Source: Geitlerinema sp. PCC 7407 (GTDB lineage Bacteria; Cyanobacteriota; Cyanobacteriia; PCC-7407). From it: DNA of 64,000 nucleotides. The stretch's first letter is position 1; every line of letters starts with the position of its first letter. Position numbers and translations under genes: made by a program. The stretch is taken from positions 4,100,934 to 4,164,933 of the forward strand of contig NC_019703.1 in assembly GCF_000317045.1 (NCBI RefSeq). Reading direction: 5' to 3'. A model generated the notes under the pieces. The model was given only the letters and a program-made list of their open reading frames with translations. It did no database searches and was not told where the DNA came from. Below are positions 33,303 to 41,872 of this stretch, piece by piece.

Positions 33303-34169
33303 TCAACGGGGCGATCGCTCCGGCTGGCACGCTGGGCAAAAGTGCGTCGAGCGTCCCCCCAGCTTGAGCCGCTCAATCAAAGCGCCGCAGTGACGACAGG
33401 GAGCTGCTGTCCGCCCATACACCCAGGCCTCGCCTTTGTAGTTGCCGTTCACGCCCTGCACATTGAGAAACGTGCTGAATGTCGTGCCACCCACCGCGAT
33501 GCTGGCCTGGAGAACGCCAATTAGCGCCTCCCGCAGCCGCTCAACCTGCGATCGCGTCAAAGCCGCACAGGGCGTTTGGGGATGGATCTGGCTGAGAAAC
33601 AGCGACTCATCGGCATAGATATTGCCGACCCCCGCCACCAGCCCTTGATCGAGGAGGGCGCTCTTGATCGGCCCGCGCCGCAGCCTCAGCTGGGTCATCA
33701 GGTAGTCCACCGAAAACGCCGCGTCAAAGGGCTCCGGCCCCAGCCCCTGCAATCCGGTGATGATCTGCTCGGGCGCACAGTCCGGCGGGACCCACCACAT
33801 GCGGCCAAAGGTCCGCTGATCGACAAAGCGCAGCTCGCGATCGCCCCCCAGCCACAGCCGCACCCGCGCGTGCTTTTGCAGCGGCGCCTCGCGATCGAGC
33901 CACAGCAGCTGCCCCGTCATCCGCAAGTGCACTCCCAGCCAGCCCGCTGGACGATCCGATCCAGCCTTCACCAAGCTAGCTAGCAAATACTTTCCGCGCC
34001 GAGACCACGCCTGAATCTGCGTGCCTTCCAGCGCCGTCAAAAATTCCCATGAAGAAACAGGGTGGGCGACTGTGCGCGGAAGCAACACATCTCCACCCTG
34101 TATTGGCTGAAGCAGGGTCAATTGATTGAGACCCGTTCGAACGGTTTCGACTTCAGGCAGTTCTGGCAC
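33303..34169 (-). CDS. mutM: Formamidopyrimidine-DNA glycosylase
   Basis: A 288-residue bifunctional base-excision enzyme removing 8-oxoguanine and formamidopyrimidines. Pro2 and Glu3 of PELPEVETV form the active site. VHLRMTGQL and FVDQRTFGRM are family motifs, and the intercalating/helix-two-turn-helix part contains GVGNIYADESLFLSQIHP. The zinc finger CRHCGALIERLKLGG...HFCPACQ closes the protein. The start codon lies only three bases after the psaE stop codon, so the gene is very probably translated from a psaE transcript. Confidence 0.97.
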   Translation of the reverse strand: MPELPEVETVRTGLNQLTLLQPIQGGDVLLPRTVAHPVSSWEFLTALEGTQIQAWSRRGKYLLASLVKAGSDRPAGWLGVHLRMTGQLLWLDREAPLQKHARVRLWLGGDRELRFVDQRTFGRMWWVPPDCAPEQIITGLQGLGPEPFDAAFSVDYLMTQLRLRRGPIKSALLDQGLVAGVGNIYADESLFLSQIHPQTPCAALTRSQVERLREALIGVLQASIAVGGTTFSTFLNVQGVNGNYKGEAWVYGRTAAPCRHCGALIERLKLGGRSTHFCPACQPERSPR

Positions 34170-34172
34170 TGT

Positions 34173-34535
34173 CTACCGTGCTTCGGTTCCCTGGTTGGGG
34201 TCACCCTCTACGCCCTTGTTACCACCGGGGGTTTCAGCCTGAGCGCCAGGACGAGTCTGGCTGGGCACGCCCGTACCGGTCTTGCGAGCAGCGGGTGCGA
34301 CGGGCGTTTGCTTGCCGCTAGCACCCGTCTTGGGCTTAGCCTTCGGTGCTTCAACTTCGACCACCTCGTTGGGGGCAAAGTTGTTGGTATTCACCCCTGC
34401 GTAGTTGACCTTATCAAAACGCACGATAACCGAGTACTTGATGCCGCTGGTATCTACCGAGGCAACCGTACCCACATCTTGAAACCAATAGGATTCTTTG
34501 CGGAGAATTCGAACTTTTGAACCGCGTTGAACCAT
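34173..34535 (-). CDS. psaE: Photosystem I subunit IV (PsaE) with a C-terminal extension
   Basis: A 120-residue PsaE. The first 68 residues are the SH3-like fold on the stromal side of photosystem I that helps ferredoxin docking and cyclic electron flow: [53 protein letters not shown]. Cyanobacterial PsaE usually ends near there (about 70-75 residues). Here 50 further residues follow, rich in Ala, Pro, Lys, Gly and Thr ([20 protein letters not shown]...), with no predicted fold. AAGGA precedes the ATG. An HLR1-like RpaB site lies about 105 bases upstream, and mutM follows with a three-base gap. Confidence 0.95.
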   Translation of the reverse strand: MVQRGSKVRILRKESYWFQDVGTVASVDTSGIKYSVIVRFDKVNYAGVNTNNFAPNEVVEVEAPKAKPKTGASGKQTPVAPAARKTGTGVPSQTRPGAQAETPGGNKGVEGDPNQGTEAR

Positions 34536-34639
34536 GAGTCCTTTTCCTTAAAGTTATTAAGCTTTAACTCACGCAGCTAGCTGCTTTTCAGCGTACTACT
34601 CTCCACGGACTCTCAGGGAGTTTACGGCTTTAAGTTTTA

Positions 34640-34657
34640 TTTCTAACAAAATGTTAA
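34640..34657 (-). promoter_or_regulatory. HLR1-like (RpaB-binding) motif upstream of psaE
   Basis: Read on the minus strand, TTAACATTTTGTTAGAAA fits two octamers of the HLR1 pattern ([GT]TTACA[AT][AT]) separated by two bases with one mismatch in each. RpaB binding to HLR1 is known to control photosystem I genes under high light. Location 105 bases upstream of the ATG suits an activator or repressor site; no experiment supports it here. Confidence 0.5.
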
Positions 34658-34697
34658 TTTTTATGACGCGACTATGACGCGATCGCCCTGCTCAAGC

Positions 34698-35330
34698 TCA
34701 ATTCACCCATCGCACTCGCACAAAATGCGTCGGCCGGCCAGACTGCGCGGGCAAAGGCGTGATGCTTTCGACCACCAAGTTAAACGGGATCGCCGTCGTG
34801 ATGTAGCGCTGGGCCAGAGCCCCCACGTCTGGCGCTAGCTGGGCCGCCGCCGTTGTCGCTAGGCCCAGGCCCAGCAGCTGCGTGATCGGCCCTCGCGGCA
34901 GCAGCAGATGAAATCCCATGGTTAACCCAGCCGTCAGCAGCATCCCCACCGATAGATTGGTGCCGCAGCGGGGGTGGACCGCCAAACTCCAAGCGCCCGT
35001 CGTGATGCGCTGGAGCGCTGTCTGCACGGCCCGCTGAAGCTGCAAGGTTTTGACCTGGCCATAGAGATAGAAGCCCTGCTCTGTTGACATGCCGCTGAGC
35101 AAATCTGCTTCGGTCCCCTCTTCCGAGGTTCCCCGGACGGCTTCACTGAGGACCCACACCGTCGCGTGCTCGAGGGCGTGGACCTGACGCAGGGTGAGCA
35201 GCTCTTTGAGGCCGGGCAGATATCCGAATTGCGCCAAGAAATCGCTGTCTCCGCCGGGTTGGGGGGACAGATCGAGACCCCAGTCTTCCCAAAAAGATGG
35301 AGCGTTGGAGGAAGTCGGTGAAGTCGTCAT
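34698..35330 (-). CDS. DUF6391 domain-containing membrane protein
   Basis: A 210-residue protein recognised as the cyanobacterial DUF6391 family: LKELLTLRQVHALEHATVWVLSEA with conserved His residues, then the metal-binding-like HPRCGTNLSVGMLL and two hydrophobic segments (SVGMLLTAGLTMGFHLLLPRG, ITQLLGLGLATTAAAQLAP). The His/Cys-rich core may bind a metal, but function is unknown. The ATG at 35330 is preferred to an in-frame GTG at 35339. psaE lies downstream on the same strand, separated by 162 bases that contain its own promoter motif. Confidence 0.75.
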   Translation of the reverse strand: MTTSPTSSNAPSFWEDWGLDLSPQPGGDSDFLAQFGYLPGLKELLTLRQVHALEHATVWVLSEAVRGTSEEGTEADLLSGMSTEQGFYLYGQVKTLQLQRAVQTALQRITTGAWSLAVHPRCGTNLSVGMLLTAGLTMGFHLLLPRGPITQLLGLGLATTAAAQLAPDVGALAQRYITTAIPFNLVVESITPLPAQSGRPTHFVRVRWVN

Positions 35331-35584
35331 AGCAACCACGCAGTCACAGAGGTGTTGAGAGCGTTGGGCGATCGCAGATCCTGCTTCCCAGATATTAACG
35401 AAATCCCAGCAAATCCCAGGGCAGCCTGGGGAGAAGCGAGAAACGGGTGACCCAAGCCCTACCTCCCACTCTAGCGCTGGCCTCCCCTGGCCGGACAGTC
35501 TCTCAGCGATCCTTTAAGGAATCCGAAAACATTCCCAAGCCCCAGCGCTTGGGCGCTCTCTGGTGGCGCTTTGGGGCGATCGCC

Positions 35585-36442
35585 CTAGCCAGCAATGCGT
35601 CCGGGAGCGGCTGCCTGCTGGGTGCTCGGGGTGGCGCTTTCGCCCACCCGTTTGGCTACCTCTACGCCATCTTGCTCCAGGACAACGACGGGCTCAGAGC
35701 CTCGCATTTCGATGCGCTTGACGAGCACTTGACCATCCATCAGGCGCTGACCAACGCTGACATAGCGGCCAGACGGAGCGTCGGGGGTGCGCACGATCGC
35801 CTGAGAAGCGCCCGCGGCTTCTAGCACACCGGTGATTTCAACTGCTTGGGCGAGGGTCGGCTGGGGCAAGGGCGGCAAAGCAGCGATCGCCGGTGGCTGG
35901 GGCTTGGCCGGCGTCGCAGGGCGCGCGCCAGCGGCGCCACCGGCGGCAGTACCCCCTGCCCCGCCGGGGCGAGCTGACCCACCGGGCTTGGTGCCGCCCG
36001 CAGCTCCAGGCCGGGACGCCGTTCCTCCCGCAGCAGCACCCGCCGGGCGGCCTGCCGTACCACCAGCACCCGCCGTACCGCTACCACCGGCTGAGGCATT
36101 GGCGGGCCGGCTAGCTACCTGGCCTCCGGCCCCGGCGGCGGGCTGCGGCCGCTCAATCACCGGCGAAACCTGGACAACCGCAAAGGGATCTTGGCGACCA
36201 GAAGAAACTTGGCGGACCCGCTCCGAAACGTTTGTGGACTGGATGAGGGCGGCGCTGCCGGGAGCGCTTTGGGGAACCGTGGGCTGATTAAAGGGCTGAG
36301 CCGCTGGTGCGGGCGCAGGCGCTGGAGCTTGAGCCTGGGGGGCCGGAGCAGCGGGTTCTTCGGCAACTTCTTCACCACCACCACAGCCCGTCAAAGTCAA
36401 GGCAACTGCACTTACAAATGCCCAGGTTGTGAACTTTTTCAT
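35585..36442 (-). CDS. PilP/GspC-like lipoprotein with a Gly/Ala-rich linker
   Basis: A 285-residue lipoprotein: signal peptide MKKFTTWAFVSAVALTLTGC with lipobox LTGC, then acidic and Pro/Ala/Gln repeats. The folded parts are SGRQDPFAVVQVSPV (about residues 80-95) and the C-terminal ITGVLEAAGASQAIVRTPDAPSGRYVSVGQRLMDGQVLVKRIEMRG...VVVLEQDGVEVAKRVGE, which has the DPF-plus-small beta-barrel layout of PilP and GspC HR domains that link inner- and outer-membrane parts of pilus and secretion machines. Between them about 100 residues are Gly/Ala/Pro/Thr-rich low complexity. No pilus gene is adjacent, so the family is tentative. Start 36442 was chosen because the signal peptide begins there. Confidence 0.7.
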   Translation of the reverse strand: MKKFTTWAFVSAVALTLTGCGGGEEVAEEPAAPAPQAQAPAPAPAPAAQPFNQPTVPQSAPGSAALIQSTNVSERVRQVSSGRQDPFAVVQVSPVIERPQPAAGAGGQVASRPANASAGGSGTAGAGGTAGRPAGAAAGGTASRPGAAGGTKPGGSARPGGAGGTAAGGAAGARPATPAKPQPPAIAALPPLPQPTLAQAVEITGVLEAAGASQAIVRTPDAPSGRYVSVGQRLMDGQVLVKRIEMRGSEPVVVLEQDGVEVAKRVGESATPSTQQAAAPGRIAG

Positions 36443-36902
36443 CTTGATTCTCCCAAATCTCCCCAACGCGGCCCAATATTCTTCTCAGGATAGCCTTGAG
36501 CGCTGCCAATGTCACAGGCGATCGCGTTTTTAGGGGGGTCATGAAGTCACGGCGATCGCGCGGGCAAGACAGCCGCGGGGAGCTCTACGGATGAACTTTT
36601 CAAAGTAACGGTAAAACCGGATACCAAACCCCTGCTGAGGCGAGAAATGAAATGAGAGCTAGGGTCGGTAGAGTGGGCGATCGATCGCCGGGATCAGGTC
36701 AGTTTTTGTCAAGGATTTTAAGCAGAGATACAGAACATTTCGGAACGCATCAAACCCCAGGGTTTAGACACACTGATCTCAATCAAGTTATGGATCACTT
36801 CATTACGGTTTTTGTAACTCTTGTGTCTTCTTGTATGGTCTGCCAGTGAGGGGAATGAGATCAGCTATGTTGAAAGTGAAAAGTCGCTAGATAAGAGGTC
36901 TT
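36443..36902. other. 460-base divergent intergenic region, no gene seen
   Basis: Contains two or three HIP1 octamers near 36520-36690 and a pyrimidine/T-rich part before 36903. I see no convincing RNA or ORF. Confidence 0.45.
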
Positions 36903-37127
36903 ATGACACCCTCTTTGCTGCGCCAGTTTTGGTCTTTGGTCGAGACAACCCAAGCCAATGTGCTAATAAAGCTGGATGACCCCAGCTTGGTGCAGTGGTT
37001 GTTGAGGCAAATTCGTAACGAGCAGCCGCTCGACTACGCCGAGACCGATGTGCTGACGGCTTATATCCGCTCACACCTGACGCTCATTCGAGATATTGCC
37101 CACGAACGCCTCGTTGTATACCGCTAA
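36903..37127 (+). CDS. Small conserved hypothetical protein, 74 residues
   Basis: A 74-residue soluble helical protein (LLRQFWSLVETTQANVLIKLDDPSLVQWLLRQI then TAYIRSHLTLIRDIAHERLVVY). No cysteine, signal or membrane segment. Its composition and closing arginine-tyrosine motif look like a conserved cyanobacterial small protein rather than chance, but the family is not recognised. It is followed by a 207-base gap and a bidirectional terminator. Confidence 0.65.
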   Translation: MTPSLLRQFWSLVETTQANVLIKLDDPSLVQWLLRQIRNEQPLDYAETDVLTAYIRSHLTLIRDIAHERLVVYR

Positions 37128-37561
37128 GCGTTGGTCCAGCAGGCCACTGCTGGCAACCTTTGGCAAGAATGCGCTGCACGCCTCACAAAGCAAAACCGCG
37201 CCGCCAATCCATAACAAAGCTTTTGTCTAGACGTTTCTGGTTATCCTCTGTCCTGGGTCCGGTCGATCGAGCCACCAACGGTTTTGGGTTTCGTCAAGGC
37301 ATTGAACTTTAGTAGCTTCACCCGAAGCTGAACCAAAAAGCGAATTTCCAGGCTTCTGGAAGTTCGCTTTTTAGCGTGGGGCCAAGAAGGCCTTGCGCGG
37401 CCTTGCGCAGTCCAGAAGACAGGAGACCTGGAAGAAGCAGATATGATGAGACACAGCTACCACGCTGGCCCCAGCTTTGGCCACAGGGTCGAGGGGCGAT
37501 CGCGCTTTGCAAGAGCCGCGGTTGGGGCGCTGGAGTCTTGGGCGTTCAGGATGCAAGGGCT
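37128..37561. other. 434-base intergenic region containing a bidirectional terminator
   Basis: Between the 74-residue gene and the amino acid transporter. The only clear element is the terminator at 37335-37372. The transporter promoter should lie in 37373-37561. The frame of the transporter gene is open back to 37376, but those residues do not resemble a signal peptide. Confidence 0.45.
37335..37372. terminator. Bidirectional Rho-independent terminator
   Basis: AAAAAGCGAA (37335-37344) pairs with TTCGCTTTTT (37363-37372), continuing inward as TTCCAG/CTGGAA, 16 pairs with one mismatch around a four-base loop. T runs occur on both strands. Confidence 0.85.
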
Positions 37562-38638
37562 ATGCGGCACTGGGGTTCTCTGATTTTGGCGGTGATGTGC
37601 TTGGCGCTGCCGCTTTCGGCCTGTGGGCTGCGAGCCGGCAGACCGGCCCCCACGGGGAGTAACCGGCCGATGAATCTGGTGGGCGGCGTGAGTCGCCTGT
37701 CGACGGTGCTGGACCGGGGACAACTGGTGTGCGGGGTGAGCGGCGAGCTACCGGGCTTTAGTTTTGTCAATCGCGAGGGCGAGTATACGGGGCTGGATGT
37801 GGACATCTGCCGGGCGATCGCCGCTGCGCTCTTTGACGATCCCAACGCGGTCGAATTTCGCAATCTCAACGCCAAGGAACGCTTTACGGCCCTGCAAACC
37901 GGCGAAATTGATATTCTCAGCCGCAACACAACCTGGACTCTGAGCCGGGATGCCTCGGTGGGCCTGGATTTTGCGCCGACGGTTTTCTATGACGGTCAGG
38001 GGATCATGGTGCGGGCCGCTTCGGGCATCAAAACGCTGGAGGCGCTGCGGGGTAAGGCGGTTTGCACCCAGACGGGCACGACCAATGAGCAAAATCTGGC
38101 AGACCAAATGCGCAAGCGGGGCATTGACTACCAGCTCATTGTGTTTGAGGACATTAATGCGGCCTACGCGGCCTATGTTGAGGGGCGATGTGCGGGGGTG
38201 TCCTCCGATCGCTCTCAGCTAATCTCGCGGAAATCAGCTCTGCCGGACCCAGACAGCCACTACGTGTTGCCGGAGGTCCTGTCCAAGGAGCCGCTGGCCC
38301 CAGCGGTGGCGGGCGGAGATTCCCAGTGGGCAGACGTGGTGCGCTGGAGCATCTTTGCCCTGATCGAAGCGGAGGAGCTGGGCATCACGTCCCAAAACTG
38401 GGAACAGTTCAAAACGGGCGATGATCCGGAAATTAAGCGATTTTTGGGCGTGGAGGGGGATTTGGGTCAGGGCTTGGGCCTCTCCAATGATTTTGCGGCC
38501 CGGATCGTCAAACACGTGGGCAACTACGGCGAAATGTACGATCGCAATCTCGGCCCCAAAACGCCGCTGAATCTCGATCGGGGGCTCAATCAACTGTGGG
38601 AGCAGGGGGGGCTGATGTATGCGCCGCCTCTACGCTAG
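37562..38638 (+). CDS. Polar amino acid ABC transporter, substrate-binding lipoprotein (NatF/BztA-like)
   Basis: A 358-residue periplasmic binding protein. Signal peptide and lipobox: MRHWGSLILAVMCLALPLSAC. The mature SBP_bac_3 domain opens RGQLVCGVSGELPGFSFVNREGEYTGLDVDICRAIA and contains GEIDILSRNTTWTLSRD, the conserved ligand-binding block, and CTQTGTTNEQNLAD. This group (BztA, AapJ, Anabaena NatF) takes up acidic and neutral polar amino acids. Start 37562 was chosen because the lipoprotein signal begins there. First gene of a four-gene operon with two permeases and an ATPase. Confidence 0.92.
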   Translation: MRHWGSLILAVMCLALPLSACGLRAGRPAPTGSNRPMNLVGGVSRLSTVLDRGQLVCGVSGELPGFSFVNREGEYTGLDVDICRAIAAALFDDPNAVEFRNLNAKERFTALQTGEIDILSRNTTWTLSRDASVGLDFAPTVFYDGQGIMVRAASGIKTLEALRGKAVCTQTGTTNEQNLADQMRKRGIDYQLIVFEDINAAYAAYVEGRCAGVSSDRSQLISRKSALPDPDSHYVLPEVLSKEPLAPAVAGGDSQWADVVRWSIFALIEAEELGITSQNWEQFKTGDDPEIKRFLGVEGDLGQGLGLSNDFAARIVKHVGNYGEMYDRNLGPKTPLNLDRGLNQLWEQGGLMYAPPLR

Positions 38639-38663
38639 GGCCTGTCGGGAGGAAGACTAAACG

Positions 38664-39848
38664 ATGTCACCGAACCATCAGGCTTCTTCGGGGTCAGGGG
38701 CGATCGCCCGCTGGTTGCGCGACGTGCGGTTTTGGCGAGTGGCGGGACAGGCGATCGCCGTGGTTGCCGTGGTGTCCCTGGGAGCAACGCTCTGGAGCAA
38801 CCTGATTTTCAATCTTCAGCAGCTCCGAATCCAGCTGGGGTTTGAGTTTTTGCGCTATCAGGCGTCCTTTGGCATTGGGGAAACCCTGATTCCCTATACG
38901 CCTTCGGATTCCTACATTTGGGCGCTGCTGGTGGGGCTGCTCAACTCCCTGCGCGTGATGGCCTTGGGCATCGTCCTGACGACGGTGGTGGGCGGGGTGG
39001 CGGGGATTGCACGCCTCTCCGACAACTGGTTGATCCGCAAGCTAGCGCTGGTATATGTGGAGATTTTTCGCAATACGCCGCTGCTGCTACAGCTATTTTT
39101 TTGGTACTTTGCGGTGTTTCTCAGCGCGCCGGTGGCGGAGGAGCGCTGGCGGTTTTGGGGCGGGATCTCGGTGAGCAAGCAGGGTCTGACGCTGCCCTGG
39201 CTGGAGCCGGTGGCGGGGACGCCGATCTGGCTGGGCCTGGGGGCGATCGCCCTTTTGCTGGCGGTGGGCGTGGGCTATGGGCGATCGCGCCTCGGGCCAG
39301 CGGGCCACCCCAGACGCTGGGGCCTGGGGGTGGCGATCGCCGGGGGGCTGCTGATCTGGGCGATCGCCCAAGGCCCGCCGTTTGCTGTTAGCTTGACGAC
39401 TTTCGACGCGGCTACGGGCCGCAGCGGGGGGCTGTACCTATCTGCGGAGCTCTCGGCGCTGCTTTTGGGGCTGGTGTTCTATACGGGGTCTTTCATCGCG
39501 GAGATCGTGCGGGCGGGCGTCCAGGCAGTGCCGCGGGGCCAGTGGGAAGCCGCCCAGGCTCTGGGGCTGTCGCCCGCACTGACGATGCGGCGGGTGATCT
39601 TGCCCCAGGCGCTGCGGGTGATGATCCCGCCGATGACCAGCCAATACCTAAACTTGGCCAAAAACACGAGTCTGGCGATCGCCATCGGCTATCCAGACGT
39701 GTATTTCGTGGCTTCGGCCACCTTTAACCAGACGGGGCGGGCCGTAGAGGTGATGGCGCTGATCATGGTGACCTATCTATCGATCAGCTTGGTCATCGCT
39801 TTGGTCATGAACGGCCTCAACCGCTGGGTGCAGATCAAGGAGCGCTGA
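38664..39848 (+). CDS. Polar amino acid ABC transporter permease (NatG/BztB-like)
   Basis: A 394-residue membrane permease. An N-terminal helix (residues 25-45) and a large loop are followed by the HisM-type permease domain LLVGLLNSLRVMALGIVLTTVVGGVAGIARLSDNW and the coupling motif RAGVQAVPRGQWEAAQALGLSPALTMRRVILPQALRVMIP, the EAA loop that contacts the ATPase. An extra hydrophobic region between (about 190-245) is normal for the BztB group. It overlaps the second permease by one base (TGATG), indicating translational coupling. Confidence 0.92.
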   Translation: MSPNHQASSGSGAIARWLRDVRFWRVAGQAIAVVAVVSLGATLWSNLIFNLQQLRIQLGFEFLRYQASFGIGETLIPYTPSDSYIWALLVGLLNSLRVMALGIVLTTVVGGVAGIARLSDNWLIRKLALVYVEIFRNTPLLLQLFFWYFAVFLSAPVAEERWRFWGGISVSKQGLTLPWLEPVAGTPIWLGLGAIALLLAVGVGYGRSRLGPAGHPRRWGLGVAIAGGLLIWAIAQGPPFAVSLTTFDAATGRSGGLYLSAELSALLLGLVFYTGSFIAEIVRAGVQAVPRGQWEAAQALGLSPALTMRRVILPQALRVMIPPMTSQYLNLAKNTSLAIAIGYPDVYFVASATFNQTGRAVEVMALIMVTYLSISLVIALVMNGLNRWVQIKER

Positions 39849-41053
39849 TGCCAATGACGCCACAGGACTTGCCACCGCCAACCGTCCGTCTCACGCCCTG
39901 GGCCTGGGCCCGCAAAAACCTGTTTAGCAATGGTTACAACGTCGCCCTGACCCTGCTCAGCGGCTGGCTGCTGGGCTATGGGGCCTACCGGCTGCTGGGC
40001 TGGGCCTGGGGCGAAGCGCAGTGGGACGTGATCGGCGCCAACCTAAAGCTGTTTGCGGTGGGGCGCTATCCTGCGGGTCAGGTGTGGCGGCTGTGGCTGG
40101 TCTTGGATCTGGTGCTGGGGCTGCTGGGTCTGACCCTAGGCAGCGTCAAGATCAAACTGGACAAGCGAGCGCTCCCGCCAAGCGCGATCGCCCTCGGCAG
40201 TGCGCTGATCGGCCTAGCCGCCGCGCCTTGGGACTGGCTGGCCAAAGCAGGTCTGGGAAGCGCGATCGCCCTGGGAGTCGCGGGCTGGCGAATCGGCCTC
40301 AGCCACTGGGGCGATCGCCTGAGACCCTGGCTGGGGGGACTCTGGGGGCTGTCGTTCCCGGTGGTGCTGTGGCTGATCGGCGGCGGGCTGGGCCTGCGAG
40401 AGGTCAACAGCAACCTGTGGAATGGTCTGCTGCTGACCGTCTTTACCGCCGTCGTCAGCATCGTGGTGTCGTTTCCGCTGGGAGTGCTGCTGGCCTTGGG
40501 GCGCCAGAGCGATCTTCCCGTGGTCCGCTGGATGTGCATCCTTTATATCGAGATCGTGCGCGGGCTGCCCTTGGTTGGCATTTTGTTCATCGCCCAGCTG
40601 ATGCTGCTGCTGGTGCTGCCGTCGGGGATTCGCCTCGATCGCGTGCTGCGGGCGATCGCCGGTCTCACCTTCTTTAGCGCCGCCTACCTGGCCGAAAATG
40701 TCCGCGGCGGTCTCCAGTCAATTCCGCGCGGCCAGGTCGAAGCGGCCCGCGCCCTAGGCCTCAACTCCGTCTGGGTGACCCTCTTGATCGTGCTGCCCCA
40801 GGCCCTGCGCGCCGTGATTCCTGCCATCGTCGGTCAGTTCATTGGCCTGTTCAAGGACACGTCTTTGCTGGTGATTGTGGGACTATTGGAACTGACCGGC
40901 ACCGCCCGCTCGATTTTGGCCCAGCCCGATTTCCTGGGACGATATGCCGAGGTGTATCTCTTTATTGGCCTGATTTACTGGCTGTTTTGCTACGCCCTGT
41001 CCCTGGCGAGCCGCCGCCTTGAGCAGCACCTCTCGACCGGACATCAGCCCTGA
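39848..41053 (+). CDS. Polar amino acid ABC transporter permease (NatH/BztC-like)
   Basis: A 401-residue permease paralogous to the preceding gene. Three to four helices occupy the N-terminal half ([37 protein letters not shown] and others), then [33 protein letters not shown] starts the permease domain. The EAA loop is [43 protein letters not shown]. With the upstream permease it should form a heterodimer. The ATPase gene starts 14 bases later. Confidence 0.92.
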   Translation: MPMTPQDLPPPTVRLTPWAWARKNLFSNGYNVALTLLSGWLLGYGAYRLLGWAWGEAQWDVIGANLKLFAVGRYPAGQVWRLWLVLDLVLGLLGLTLGSVKIKLDKRALPPSAIALGSALIGLAAAPWDWLAKAGLGSAIALGVAGWRIGLSHWGDRLRPWLGGLWGLSFPVVLWLIGGGLGLREVNSNLWNGLLLTVFTAVVSIVVSFPLGVLLALGRQSDLPVVRWMCILYIEIVRGLPLVGILFIAQLMLLLVLPSGIRLDRVLRAIAGLTFFSAAYLAENVRGGLQSIPRGQVEAARALGLNSVWVTLLIVLPQALRAVIPAIVGQFIGLFKDTSLLVIVGLLELTGTARSILAQPDFLGRYAEVYLFIGLIYWLFCYALSLASRRLEQHLSTGHQP

Positions 41054-41067
41054 TCTTCTCCCCTGCC

Positions 41068-41817
41068 ATGACCTCTCAACCCGCTGAGCCGATCATCCTC
41101 GCCCAAGACGTCCACAAGTGGTACAACAACCGCTTTCACGTGCTCAAGGGCGTCAGCCTCCAGATCCAGCGAGGCGAAGTCGTGGTGATCATGGGGCCAT
41201 CGGGCTCTGGCAAGTCAACCTTTATCCGCACCTTCAATGGTCTCGAAGCTTACCAGCGGGGCCGCATTGTCATCGACGGCATCGAGCTGTCCCACGACAT
41301 GGGCAGCCTTGAGGCCATCCGGCGCGAGGTGGGGATGGTGTTTCAGCAATTCAACCTGTTTCCCCACCTGAGCGTGCTCCAGAATGTCACCCTGGCTCCG
41401 CGCCGGGTGCGGCGCTGGCCCCAGGCCCAGGCGGAGTCCGTCGCCATGCAGCTTTTGGAGCGGGTGGGCATCCTGGAGCAGGCCCACAAGTATCCGGGGC
41501 AGCTCTCCGGCGGCCAGCAGCAGCGAGTGGCGATCGCCCGCGCCCTGGCCATGCAGCCCAAGATCATGCTGTTTGACGAGCCGACCTCGGCCCTAGACCC
41601 GGAGATGGTACGAGAGGTCCTAGATGTCATGCGATCGCTGGCGGATTCGGGCATGACCATGGTGGTGGTCACCCACGAGGTCGGCTTTGCGCGGGAAGTG
41701 GCCGATCGCATCGTGCTGATGGACCAGGGCCTCTTGGTGGAAGAGGGGACGCCCACCACCTTTTTTCAGGCCCCCCGCGAGGAGCGCACGCGCCAGTTTC
41801 TCTCCCAGATTCTTTAA
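41068..41817 (+). CDS. Polar amino acid ABC transporter ATP-binding protein (GlnQ/BgtA-like)
   Basis: A 249-residue ABC ATPase. Walker A is GPSGSGKST, the Q-loop [10 protein letters not shown], the signature LSGGQQQR, Walker [15 protein letters not shown] and the H-loop VVTHEVGF, all intact. It matches the GlnQ/HisP group that energises polar amino acid importers; in Anabaena the N-II system uses NatFGH with BgtA. As the last gene it completes a self-contained importer. Confidence 0.95.
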   Translation: MTSQPAEPIILAQDVHKWYNNRFHVLKGVSLQIQRGEVVVIMGPSGSGKSTFIRTFNGLEAYQRGRIVIDGIELSHDMGSLEAIRREVGMVFQQFNLFPHLSVLQNVTLAPRRVRRWPQAQAESVAMQLLERVGILEQAHKYPGQLSGGQQQRVAIARALAMQPKIMLFDEPTSALDPEMVREVLDVMRSLADSGMTMVVVTHEVGFAREVADRIVLMDQGLLVEEGTPTTFFQAPREERTRQFLSQIL

Positions 41818-41872
41818 CGAGAGTCTTTAAGATGCTGCTCAGCCAGTCCTGACAGGGTTGGCGTCGCTGGCC

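Noticed and set aside
37376-37561. Upstream extension of the amino acid binding protein
   Set aside because: A lipoprotein signal peptide begins at 37562; residues before it do not look like part of an exported protein.
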